DNA of 64,000 nt, from contig NZ_CP104040.1 of the NCBI RefSeq assembly GCF_025152745.1, positions 1 to 64,000 on the forward strand. The letters run 5' to 3'. Below, one piece after another: positions 20,055-27,689 of the stretch. Source of the DNA: Rhizobium sp. WSM4643 (lineage in GTDB: Bacteria; Pseudomonadota; Alphaproteobacteria; Rhizobiales; Rhizobiaceae). The stretch's first letter is position 1, and every line of letters starts with the position of its first letter. The position numbers were made by a program, and so were the translations under genes. The notes under the pieces were generated by a model, which was given only the letters and a program-made list of their open reading frames with translations, did not search any database and was not told the DNA's origin.

Positions 20055-20483
20055 TCAGAGATCTTCTTTTTTCAGCGGAACGCCGTAGAGCTCCAGACGG
20101 TGGTCGACCAGCCGGAAGCCGTGCTCGCGGGCGATGCGCTCCTGCAGCGCCTCGATCTCCGGCGAGCGGAATTCGATGACCGTGCCGGTCTTCAGGTCGA
20201 TGAGGTGGTCGTGATGCTCTTCCGGCACCGTTTCGTAGCGCGAGCGCCCGTCGCGGAAGTCATGCCGGGCGATAATGCCGGCATCCTCGAACAGTTTCAC
20301 GGTGCGATAGACGGTCGAGATCGAGATCTTCGCATCGACCTTCACCGAGCGGCGGTAGAGTTCTTCGACGTCGGGATGGTCTTCCGACTCTTCCAGGATG
20401 CGCGCGATCACCCGGCGCTGCTCGGTCATGCGCATGCCGCGTTCGGTGCAAAGCTCCTCAAGGGTCTTGGCTACATCGGTCAT
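20055..20483 (-). CDS. mur: Manganese-responsive Fur-family repressor (Mur)
   Basis: 142-residue Fur-family regulator: winged helix (TEQRRVIARIL, ISISTVYRTVKLFE), metal site HHDH at 90-93 and dimerisation domain. The paired CxxC zinc motif of E. coli Fur is missing (HHDHLIDLKTGTVIEF); the only cysteine is at residue 12. In rhizobia and agrobacteria this gene acts mainly as Mur, repressing manganese uptake, while Irr and RirA control iron. The frame opens at 20516; MTDVAKTLEE at 20483 fits family length better. rimI lies upstream, olsA downstream. Confidence 0.85.
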   Translation of the reverse strand: MTDVAKTLEELCTERGMRMTEQRRVIARILEESEDHPDVEELYRRSVKVDAKISISTVYRTVKLFEDAGIIARHDFRDGRSRYETVPEEHHDHLIDLKTGTVIEFRSPEIEALQERIAREHGFRLVDHRLELYGVPLKKEDL

Positions 20484-20565
20484 CGCCCGCCTATAGAGAT
20501 ATTCATGTTTCGACAACGCCGCACGGCATTTGCGCCGGCCTGCAGGTCATCTCGCTGCCAGGGAA

Positions 20566-21066
20566 CTACCGAAGAACGCGCTTCATGACAAGCGCCGTGG
20601 AGAGGGCGCCGTTTTCCTGTCTGTAGTAACCCTGGCGTTCGCCGACCTTTTCGAAGCCGAGCTTGCGGTAGAGGCCAAGTGCTGCCGTATTGCCGTTGTC
20701 GACCTCGAGAAACATGCTCTCGCCGCCGCGCGCGCGTGCTTCCCGCATCGCCGCCTGCATCAGCCGCCAGCCCAGTCCGGCGCGAGCGACCTTCGCCTGC
20801 ACGGCAATCGTCAGGATCTCCGCCTCGCCGGCAACATGGCGGGCGAGGATGAACCCCGGAAGCGGCTTTTTCAGGATGGCATTGGTCTGGCGCGCAACGA
20901 AGCCGAACACGGTGTCCTGCATCAGCAGGCCGTGAAATTCACCGTCGCCCCAGGGGCGGGCAAACCGCTCGCCGTGCAGGAGGGCGACATCGCGGCAATC
21001 CTCACGCTCCATGGCGATGATCTCGAATTCCGGTTTCAGCGTCAGATAGGATTCCAGCATCGTCAT
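20566..21066 (-). CDS. rimI: Ribosomal protein S18-alanine N-acetyltransferase
   Basis: 166-residue GNAT acetyltransferase. The acetyl-CoA loop appears around VARAGLGWRLMQAAM, followed by FLEVDNGNTAALGLYRKLGFEKVG, the typical RimI end. It overlaps tsaB by four bases; tsaB-rimI pairing is widespread. Confidence 0.93.
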   Translation of the reverse strand: MTMLESYLTLKPEFEIIAMEREDCRDVALLHGERFARPWGDGEFHGLLMQDTVFGFVARQTNAILKKPLPGFILARHVAGEAEILTIAVQAKVARAGLGWRLMQAAMREARARGGESMFLEVDNGNTAALGLYRKLGFEKVGERQGYYRQENGALSTALVMKRVLR

Positions 21067-21725
21067 ACTCGTCGCGTAATCGCATACCCGGCCTGCGGCT
21101 TGGCATCGGGTCCGCGCAGATAGAGGGGTTTCGGCTTTCCGGCATCGGGGGAGGCGGCAGCGCCCAGGCGCGCCACCACAGAGATCGGGAACCTGTTGGT
21201 GTGATCGCCGAGGGCGTCGGCCTTGAGGAGGGGCGTCGCCGAACCGGTGATCTCGCCGTCGAAGCCGGCGGCAAAAGCCTGCGCTTCAGCAATGCTGACC
21301 GCCCTTGGCGCGTCGAGGGACGAACCGTCGGCTGCGAAGGACTGGAGGTAGATTTCGTCCCGCTTGGCATCCATCGCCGCCAGCACGGCGCGATGAGGCG
21401 TCTTGTCGCGCTGGGCTGATGCCATGACTTCGAGCGTGGTGATGCCGACGGCGGGAACATTGAGGGAGAGCGCAAAACCGCGGGCTGCGGCAACGCCGAC
21501 GCGGATGCCGGTAAAGGAGCCGGGACCGATGGTGACGGCAAGGCGGTCGATATGAGAAAGCGCCAGTCCCGCCTGGTTCAGCGCGCGATCGACGATACCA
21601 ATCAGATGTTCAGCATGCCCCTTGCCGATCATGTCCGATGCCTCCCCCAGCACCGTATCCCTGCCGCTGTCATAGACGGCGGCAGCGCAGTCCACACCCG
21701 CCGTGTCGAGCGCCAGAATGATCAT
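21063..21725 (-). CDS. tsaB: tRNA threonylcarbamoyladenosine biosynthesis protein TsaB
   Basis: 220-residue ASKHA-fold protein, the non-catalytic partner of TsaD in making t6A37 of ANN-decoding tRNAs. The start MIILALDTAGVDCAAAVYD and the block VTIGPGSFTGIRVGVAAARG are diagnostic. It lacks the metal-binding residues of TsaD, as expected. The short distance to rimI indicates one transcript. Confidence 0.94.
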   Translation of the reverse strand: MIILALDTAGVDCAAAVYDSGRDTVLGEASDMIGKGHAEHLIGIVDRALNQAGLALSHIDRLAVTIGPGSFTGIRVGVAAARGFALSLNVPAVGITTLEVMASAQRDKTPHRAVLAAMDAKRDEIYLQSFAADGSSLDAPRAVSIAEAQAFAAGFDGEITGSATPLLKADALGDHTNRFPISVVARLGAAASPDAGKPKPLYLRGPDAKPQAGYAITRRV

Positions 21726-21813
21726 GCCATCAATTTCCGAATAAACCAGTGTCGCCTATCGATAAATCCGTTCGGCCGAACCTGAGATGAACGGCGGGAC
21801 GAATTCAAGATTT

Positions 21814-22380
21814 TTAAGCGGCAATCACTTCCTGCACTTCCGGAACGAAATGGCGCAGCAGGTTCTGCACGCCGTGCTTCAGCGTTGCCGTCGAAGACGG
21901 GCAGCCGGCGCAGGAGCCCTTCATGTTCAGGTAGACCTTGCCGTCCTTGAAGCCGCGGAAGGTGATGTCGCCGCCGTCCTGGGCAACGGCCGGGCGCACG
22001 CGGGTCTCCAGAAGCTCCTTGATGGTCAGCACGATCGATTCATCGCCTTCGTCGAAGAATTCGTCGCCGGCATCGGCGTCTTCGGAAAGGATGGAGGCAT
22101 CGCCCATGACCGGCTTGCCGGACATGAAGTGCTCCATGATCGAGCCTAAGATAGCCGGCTTAAGATGCTGCCAGTCGGCATTGTCCTTGGAGACGGAAAT
22201 GAAATCATAGCCGAAATAGACGCCGGTGACGCCTGATATTTCGAACAGGCGGGCAGCGAGCGGAGAGGCTTGAGCCTCCTCGGTGCTGCGGAACTCGGCC
22301 GTGCCGTTTTCCATCACCACCTTGCCCGGCAGGAACTTCTGCGTGGCGGGGTTCGGCGTGGCTTCGGTCTGAATGAACAT
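21814..22380 (-). CDS. NifU-like Fe-S scaffold/carrier protein (Nfu)
   Basis: 188-residue protein with an N-terminal Nfu_N domain (MFIQTEATPNPATQKFLPG) and a C-terminal NifU-like domain holding CAGCPSS, whose CxxC binds a bridging 4Fe-4S cluster. It delivers clusters to target apoproteins. The frame starts at 22392, but MFIQTEATPNP is the common family beginning. This is a housekeeping Nfu, not the nitrogenase NifU, which has an additional N-terminal IscU-like domain. Confidence 0.93.
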   Translation of the reverse strand: MFIQTEATPNPATQKFLPGKVVMENGTAEFRSTEEAQASPLAARLFEISGVTGVYFGYDFISVSKDNADWQHLKPAILGSIMEHFMSGKPVMGDASILSEDADAGDEFFDEGDESIVLTIKELLETRVRPAVAQDGGDITFRGFKDGKVYLNMKGSCAGCPSSTATLKHGVQNLLRHFVPEVQEVIAA

Positions 22381-22500
22381 CTGGTTCTCCATGCGGCCGG
22401 CCCAGGGCCTCGGCCGTCTTTAGAATTCTTCAAAAGAAGATAAGCCGATTGACGGCTCTAATCAAGAGACTTGTACTCAAGAAATGCGGGGACGGTACGA

Positions 22501-22523
22501 TTTCAGGCCCGGTCGGCCTGAAA
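22501..22523. terminator. Hairpin in the uspA-nfu spacer
   Basis: Perfect 9-bp inverted repeat (22501-22509 with 22515-22523) around a 5-base loop, 66 bases after the uspA stop. No T run follows on the minus strand, so it is a weak terminator or an mRNA-stabilising hairpin. Confidence 0.4.
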
Positions 22524-22550
22524 CTAGAATCCTGTTCTAATGTAAAGAGT

Positions 22551-22588
22551 TAGAGCATGATGTCGTCCGAAACCGCTCGCATGTTTCG
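22551..22588. repeat. Half copy of the GAGCATGATG palindromic repeat
   Basis: The left arm TTAGAGCATGATGTCG followed by CCGAAACCGCTCGCATGTTTCG matches the complete element at 56611-56661 read in reverse. The right arm is missing: the match ends exactly where the uspA stop codon begins (22589). Confidence 0.65.
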
Positions 22589-23080
22589 TTAGCAGAGGGC
22601 GTCGATTTCCTCGTTGGTCAGCGTATCCGGCAGCACGGTGACCGGGATCGGAAACGCCGCCGCGCGGCCGGCGACCGAGGAGACCAGCGGCCCTGGACCT
22701 TCCTTTGCCGAACCCGCAGCCAGAACCAGGATCGCCACATCGCGGTCTTCCTCGATCACGGCATTGATCTGTTCGGCAGCACCGCCCTCGCGGATGACGA
22801 CCTCAGGCTCGATGCCGATCGTCTCGCGCACGATCTGGGCGATCTTGGCAACCACCGCCTCGGCCTCTTCGCGCGCTTCGGCCCGCATGATCTCTTCGAC
22901 GCCGAGCCATTGCTGGAAATCTCCATCGGGGATCACGTAGAGCAGCACCAGCCCGCCATTGGAATTCTTCGCGCGCCGGCCGGCATAATGAACGGCGCGT
23001 TGGCATTCCGGTGTGCCGTCGATTACCGCCATGAATTTGCGGCGGTGACCTTCGAGCCGTGAGAGTCGCTTCGATACCAT
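22589..23080 (-). CDS. Universal stress protein family (UspA)
   Basis: 163-residue single-domain Usp fold. Recognisable are FMAVIDGTPECQRAVHYA at the start and a late stretch PLVSSVAGRAAAFPIPVTVLPD. The ATP-binding G-2x-G-9x-G(S/T) motif is not clear (AAGSAKEGPGPLVSS), so nucleotide binding is uncertain. Role presumed in stress survival. It sits alone between trpS and nfu, with a truncated spacer repeat touching its stop. Confidence 0.85.
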   Translation of the reverse strand: MVSKRLSRLEGHRRKFMAVIDGTPECQRAVHYAGRRAKNSNGGLVLLYVIPDGDFQQWLGVEEIMRAEAREEAEAVVAKIAQIVRETIGIEPEVVIREGGAAEQINAVIEEDRDVAILVLAAGSAKEGPGPLVSSVAGRAAAFPIPVTVLPDTLTNEEIDALC

Positions 23081-23165
23081 GGCGCGGACTCTGACACCCG
23101 AAGCGGAAAATTTGCAAGTCCAGTTTTTCCGCTTCCCCCCGCGACAGGGAGAAGGGGGATCACTC

Positions 23166-24230
23166 TCAATAGAGGAAGCCGATGACGTCGCGCACCTGGC
23201 GCATCGTCACCTCGGCGCGCGCTCTTGCGCGCTCGCCACCCTTGCGCAGGATCGCGTCGATATGGCTGGTATCGTCCATCAGCCGGCGCATCTCGCCGGT
23301 GATCGGCGCGAGTACGTTGATCGCCAGGTCGACCAGCGCCGGCTTGAAGACGGAGAATTGCTGGCCGCCGAATTCGGCAAGCACGTCCGCCTTCGACTTG
23401 TCGGCGAGTGCGGCATAGATCGCCACCAGATTGTCGGCTTCCGGACGGCCCTGCAGCCCGTCGATCTCGCTCGGCAAGCCGTCCGGATCGGTCTTGGCTT
23501 TGCGGATCTTCTTCGAGATCGCGTCCTCGTCGTCCATCAGGTTGATGCGCGAGAGGTCGGAAGGGTCCGACTTCGACATTTTCTTGGTGCCGTCGCGCAG
23601 CGACATGACACGCGGCGCCGGTCCGCCGATCAGCGGCTCGACCATCGGGAAATAGGCATGCACCGGCTCGTTGCCGACGGTGATATCGACGCCGTATCCG
23701 GTCCTGCTGATATGCTCGGCATAGTCGAGGTTGAACTTCATCGCGATGTCGCGGGCAAGCTCCAGATGCTGCTTCTGGTCCTCACCAACAGGCACATGGG
23801 TGGCGCGATAGACGAGAATGTCGGCAGCCATCAGACTTGGATAGGCGTAAAGGCCGAGCGAGGCCTGTTCACGGTCCTTGCCGGCCTTGTCCTTGAACTG
23901 CGTCATCCGGTTCATCCAGCCCATGCGGGCGACGCAGTTGAAGATCCAGGCGAGTTCGGCATGCTGCGGCACGGCCGACTGATTGAAGACGATATGCTTT
24001 TCCGGATCGATGCCGGCGGCGATGAAGGCAGCCGCGATCGAGCGCGTCTGGCTCGGCATGTCCTCGTGCACGAGTTGGGCGGTGAGCGCATGCATGTCGA
24101 CGACGCAATAGATGCAGTCGTTGCCTTCCTGCAGCGCCACGAACCGGCGGATCGCGCCGAGATAATTGCCGAGATGCAGATTGCCGGTCGGCTGTACGCC
24201 GGAGAATACGAGTTTCTTGAATTCGTTCAT
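23166..24230 (-). CDS. trpS: Tryptophan-tRNA ligase
   Basis: 354-residue class I aminoacyl-tRNA synthetase. The HIGH-type motif is HLGNYLGA (near residue 20) and the KMSKS motif is intact. The frame extends to 24269 but [16 protein letters not shown] at 24230 is the standard start. In related rhizobia trpS lies next to murJ; here 1.8 kb of accessory sequence separates them. Confidence 0.96.
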   Translation of the reverse strand: MNEFKKLVFSGVQPTGNLHLGNYLGAIRRFVALQEGNDCIYCVVDMHALTAQLVHEDMPSQTRSIAAAFIAAGIDPEKHIVFNQSAVPQHAELAWIFNCVARMGWMNRMTQFKDKAGKDREQASLGLYAYPSLMAADILVYRATHVPVGEDQKQHLELARDIAMKFNLDYAEHISRTGYGVDITVGNEPVHAYFPMVEPLIGGPAPRVMSLRDGTKKMSKSDPSDLSRINLMDDEDAISKKIRKAKTDPDGLPSEIDGLQGRPEADNLVAIYAALADKSKADVLAEFGGQQFSVFKPALVDLAINVLAPITGEMRRLMDDTSHIDAILRKGGERARARAEVTMRQVRDVIGFLY

Positions 24231-24360
24231 GTCGTCCTCAATAGGCTGGTGGAGGGCCCACGCTGTCATGGTTTAAATTGCTGCAGAATGCAGCAGGGCT
24301 TTTCGCCCATATTGCTAACGCCGCGGCTTATGCACGGGCAACCGGTCGCAATCAAGGGGG

Positions 24361-24759
24361 TCAGGCGGCAGTGTGCTGGATCAGATCGAAAGTGTTGCCG
24401 TAGGGATCCGCAAAGACGGCCACCGTGCCGTAAACCTCGTGACGCGGCTCTTCCAGAAAGCGTATGCCGGCCGCCAGCATGGCGGCATGGTCGCGGGCGA
24501 AATCGTCGGTCTTCAGAAAGAAGCCGACACGCCCGCCGGTCTGATTGCCGATGGCCGCGCGCTGCGTCTCGTCTGCCGCCTGCGCCAGCAGAAAAGCGGC
24601 GCCGTCCCCACCCCTTGGCTTCACCACCACCCAGCGCTTGCCCTCCGGCTGCGGCCCGTCCTGAAGGCAGTCGAAACCGAGGCCGTCGCAATAGAAGGCC
24701 TTGGCGCGGTCGTAGTCGTCGACGACGAGAGTGACGAGGAAAAGAGATTGGATCATCAT
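24361..24759 (-). CDS. VOC (glyoxalase/bleomycin-resistance) family protein
   Basis: 132-residue vicinal oxygen chelate protein starting MMIQSLFLVTLVVDDYDRA with the usual beta-alpha repeat and the C-terminal VFADPYGNTFDLIQ with a metal-ligand type acidic site. Substrate unknown. The frame opens further upstream, but the ATG at 24759 follows a GAGGCAAC ribosome site and matches family length. It is not closely related to the VOC protein at 4694. Confidence 0.85.
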   Translation of the reverse strand: MMIQSLFLVTLVVDDYDRAKAFYCDGLGFDCLQDGPQPEGKRWVVVKPRGGDGAAFLLAQAADETQRAAIGNQTGGRVGFFLKTDDFARDHAAMLAAGIRFLEEPRHEVYGTVAVFADPYGNTFDLIQHTAA

Positions 24760-24946
24760 GTGTTGCCTCGCGTTTGAGATGTTTATTCCAGTTTTGAGCG
24801 GCGATATCCCGGTTTTTAAGCCGAATTGATCAACCGTTTTACTCATAATGGAGTATAAAATTTCACAAAAAAGCTTTTTTTGAACTGAGAATCCGCCGCT
24901 TGGCACCGGCGCCGATGGGTTGCTGCGATAGCCGATCGGAGGGACC

Positions 24947-25375
24947 ATGCAGAACGCAACTTTGCTCGCCATGGCAGGCCTTTTCGCCCTACAATCAGCA
25001 ACCGGTGCCGTCGGTCAAGACATGAAAAGGCATGCCGTTCATCTTCCAAAACATCAGGCACGCCTCGCCTACACGGTCCAGACTGTCAGCGTTCGTGCCG
25101 GCTGCTTTCCCGAGCGCCTGCGAACGGTCCTGTCGTATATTGCTGCGAAGACCGGCCGCCGCCCGGTGATAACCTCGGGCCACAGGCCGCATCCCCGCCG
25201 CCACGGGTCCCTGCACGGGACATGTCTGGCGGCCGATTTCAGGATGCCCGGCCTGTCGGAACGCACCATCATATCAGCCGCAAGAAGCGCGCCGGGCATA
25301 GGCGGCATCGGCAGCTATTGCAACGGCATCATCCATGTCGACGTCGGACCGAAGCGACGATGGGTGGATTGCTAG
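24947..25375 (+). CDS. Small secreted peptidase M15-like (DUF882/YcbK type) protein
   Basis: 142 residues with a hydrophobic N-terminal signal (about 1-24) and a D-Ala-D-Ala carboxypeptidase-like core. The zinc ligands are probably His90 (SLHG), Asp97 (AADF) and His130 (IIHVDV), spaced as in M15 peptidases that trim peptidoglycan stem peptides. It is shorter than typical family members. A GGAGGGACC ribosome site precedes the ATG. It is divergent from the VOC gene and next to a repeat element, in what looks like an accessory patch. Confidence 0.8.
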   Translation: MQNATLLAMAGLFALQSATGAVGQDMKRHAVHLPKHQARLAYTVQTVSVRAGCFPERLRTVLSYIAAKTGRRPVITSGHRPHPRRHGSLHGTCLAADFRMPGLSERTIISAARSAPGIGGIGSYCNGIIHVDVGPKRRWVDC

Positions 25376-25508
25376 AGGATCCATCCGGCCGCCTCTTCCC
25401 GTTCCGGTTTATCCTATCCATTGCAGCCATCATGATATCGGCCAATTGAACGGGCGAGGCTCGCAGTGCGGGCCAAGGCAATGGGGAGGCGTCGACACGC
25501 ACCGAAAC

Positions 25509-25688
25509 TCCCCTCACCAACAAAATCTAAGACTTAGCCTTCGGCTAAGATCTTGATTTTGTATCCTCTCCCACAGGGGGAGAGGTATTTCGAGGCGAGC
25601 GCCGGCGTTTCCCCTCTCCCCTTGTGGGAGAGGAAGCAATTTCAACATCTTAGCTTCAGCTAAGTGTTAGAAATTGCAGGTGAGGGGG
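25509..25688. repeat. 180-bp composite inverted-repeat element
   Basis: Outer arms CCCCTCACC (25510-25518) and GGTGAGGGG (25679-25687) enclose nested palindromes: an arm with TTAGCCTTCGGCTAA, two CCTCTCCC...GGGAGAGG hairpins (about 25565-25585 and 25611-25633), and a second arm with TTAGCTTCAGCTAA. No coding content. It resembles the mosaic palindromic spacer repeats of Rhizobiales. Confidence 0.75.
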
Positions 25689-25728
25689 GGCATACCCTAT
25701 CGTCGAGCGCGATGCAGGGAGGGACGCG

Positions 25729-26085
25729 ATGCGCCACATACCGCCGCCGATCAATCGAAGCCGTGCCAAGGCGATGCGGAAGGATTCGACGCGCGCGGAA
25801 AATATGTTGTGGCAGGTCATTCGAGATCGGAAACTCGAAGGTTTCAAGTTCAGACGACAGGTGCCTCTGGGGCGCTACATTCTCGACTTTGTTTGCTTCG
25901 AAGCTAAGATCATTATCGAAGTCGACGGCTCGCAGCATGCGGAGAACGCAGCCGACACAGTTCGCGACGATCATTTCAAGGCCGAAGGCTTCCGTATCCT
26001 TCGCTTTTGGAACGATGAAGTCGAAAACAGCCTCGATTTCGTCTGCGCTTCCATCCTGCCGCTACTTCGAAATCGAGGCGAATAA
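25729..26085 (+). CDS. DUF559 domain protein (Vsr-like endonuclease fold)
   Basis: 118-residue protein with the DUF559 pattern: RAENMLWQVIRDRKLEGFKFRRQ, then LDFVCFEAKIIIEVDGSQH and a C-terminal ILRFWNDEV. The D...ExD arrangement is that of very short patch repair (Vsr)/PD-(D/E)XK-type nucleases, but activity is unproven. DUF559 genes are mobile-looking orphans and often sit beside spacer repeats, as here. A GGGAGGGACGCG ribosome site supports the start. It converges on murJ with only two bases between stops. Confidence 0.85.
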   Translation: MRHIPPPINRSRAKAMRKDSTRAENMLWQVIRDRKLEGFKFRRQVPLGRYILDFVCFEAKIIIEVDGSQHAENAADTVRDDHFKAEGFRILRFWNDEVENSLDFVCASILPLLRNRGE

Positions 26086-26087
26086 GC

Positions 26088-27665
26088 TCACCCTTCCGTC
26101 TTCGCCGGCTTGCGGTTCAGATTGCGTCGGATCATGCCGAGATTTGCCCCGCCGACCAGGAAAGCGGCGGCGAAATAGATCAGCATGGCGATCGCAATCA
26201 GCAGCCCGAGGGTGCCGATCTTGGTGATAAGCGGCGCGCCGGAAGCAAGCCAGGGCGCCCAGTGCTGCTTGAGGAAGACGATCGCAGCGCCCATCACGGC
26301 CGCAGCGACGATCAGCAGGGCGGTGCGCTTTGCCAGCGCCCATTCCCATGTCAGGTGGCCACGGCGCAAAAGCGTGGTGAACAGCAGCACGGTGCTGATC
26401 CAGCCGGCGGTAGCTTCGGCAACCGCGATGCCGGGCGCGCCCATATAGGGGAAGAGGGTGAGCGCGGTGGCGCAGTTGGTCGCAACCGCGATGGCCGAAA
26501 AGCGCATCGGCGTCTTGGTGTCCTCGCGGGCATAGAAGCCGGGCTGCAGCGCCTTGATCAGCACGAAGGCCGGCAGGCCGATGCCATAAATCGCCAGGAT
26601 CGAGCCGACGACGGCGGTGTTTTCCTGATGGAAGGCGCCGCGCTCATAGAGCACGCGGATGATCTCGTCGGACAGGATCCAGAGCGCGAAGGCAGCGGGG
26701 ATCGTCAGAAACAGCACGAATTCGATCGAGCGGTTCTGCAGGTTTCCGGCCTCGCGCAGGTTGCCACCCTTCAGCGCCCGGGCCAGTTCCGGCAGAAGCA
26801 CCACGCCGACGGCGACGCCGACGACGCCGAGCGGCAGCTGATAGATGCGGTCGGCATATTGCAGCGCTGCGATCGCGCCGTCGCGGGACGACGCAATCGC
26901 CTGGCCGATCAGCTGGTTGATCTGGGTGATGCCGCCCGTCACCGCAGCCGGCACCGCCAGGATCAGCAGCCGCTTGACATTCGGCGTCATCTTCGGGAAA
27001 CGGAGGCCGATGCTCATGCCGGCCGCAAGCACACCGACATAGACGACGGCGAGCTGCAGAACGCCGGCGGCAAGAACGCCCCAGGAGAGATACCACGCCG
27101 TCGCCAGCGGATCGGCGCCGGTATAAAGCGCATAAAACAGCGCCCCGATCATCACCACGTTGAGGAAGACCGGTGCGATGGCGGCGGCAAAGAAATGATG
27201 CAGCGAATTCAGCATGCCGCTCATCATTGCGGTCAGCGACATGCACATCAGATAGGGAAACATCACCGCCGCCATGCGGATGGTGATCGAGAACTTGTCG
27301 GGGTCGTCGGCAAAACCCGGCGCGATGACGAAGCGCACCAACAGCGGCATGGCAAGCTCCATCACGATGGTGATGAGGAGCAGCACCGAAAACAACACGC
27401 CGAAGACTTCTTCCGAAAAGCGCTTGGCGCCGTCCGTGCCGTTCGCCTCGATCTCCTTGGCAAAGAGCGGCACGAAGGCGGCGTTGAAGGCACCCTCGGC
27501 AAACAGCCGGCGGAACAGGTTCGGAAAGCGGAAGGCGGCGTAGAAGACGTCGGCCATCGGTCCGGTGCCGAGGGCGGCGGCCATCAGCGTTTCGCGGGCG
27601 AAGCCGAAGATGCGGCTCCCGAGGGTGGCGCCGCCGACGGTCGCGAATTTCTTGACGAGGCTCAT
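26088..27665 (-). CDS. murJ: Lipid II flippase MurJ
   Basis: 525-residue polytopic membrane protein (about 14 helices) of the MviN/MurJ family that flips lipid II across the inner membrane for peptidoglycan synthesis. Family landmarks are the N-terminal TLGSRIFGFARETLMAAALG and FRRLFAEGAFNAAFVPLF. It follows glnD after 24 bases on the same strand, a conserved rhizobial pair. Confidence 0.96.
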   Translation of the reverse strand: MSLVKKFATVGGATLGSRIFGFARETLMAAALGTGPMADVFYAAFRFPNLFRRLFAEGAFNAAFVPLFAKEIEANGTDGAKRFSEEVFGVLFSVLLLITIVMELAMPLLVRFVIAPGFADDPDKFSITIRMAAVMFPYLMCMSLTAMMSGMLNSLHHFFAAAIAPVFLNVVMIGALFYALYTGADPLATAWYLSWGVLAAGVLQLAVVYVGVLAAGMSIGLRFPKMTPNVKRLLILAVPAAVTGGITQINQLIGQAIASSRDGAIAALQYADRIYQLPLGVVGVAVGVVLLPELARALKGGNLREAGNLQNRSIEFVLFLTIPAAFALWILSDEIIRVLYERGAFHQENTAVVGSILAIYGIGLPAFVLIKALQPGFYAREDTKTPMRFSAIAVATNCATALTLFPYMGAPGIAVAEATAGWISTVLLFTTLLRRGHLTWEWALAKRTALLIVAAAVMGAAIVFLKQHWAPWLASGAPLITKIGTLGLLIAIAMLIYFAAAFLVGGANLGMIRRNLNRKPAKTEG

Positions 27666-27689
27666 GCGTTTGGGCTCATGCGTGTTGGC

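Noticed and set aside
20055..20483. Reading the Fur-family gene as irr
   Set aside because: It lacks the heme-regulatory features of Irr, and its neighbours (tsaB-rimI and miaB) are those of mur in agrobacteria, not of irr.
24780..24820. Repeated LKTGI-type codons upstream of the VOC gene
   Set aside because: A short tandem resemblance in the spacer; with a better start at 24759 it is probably not translated.
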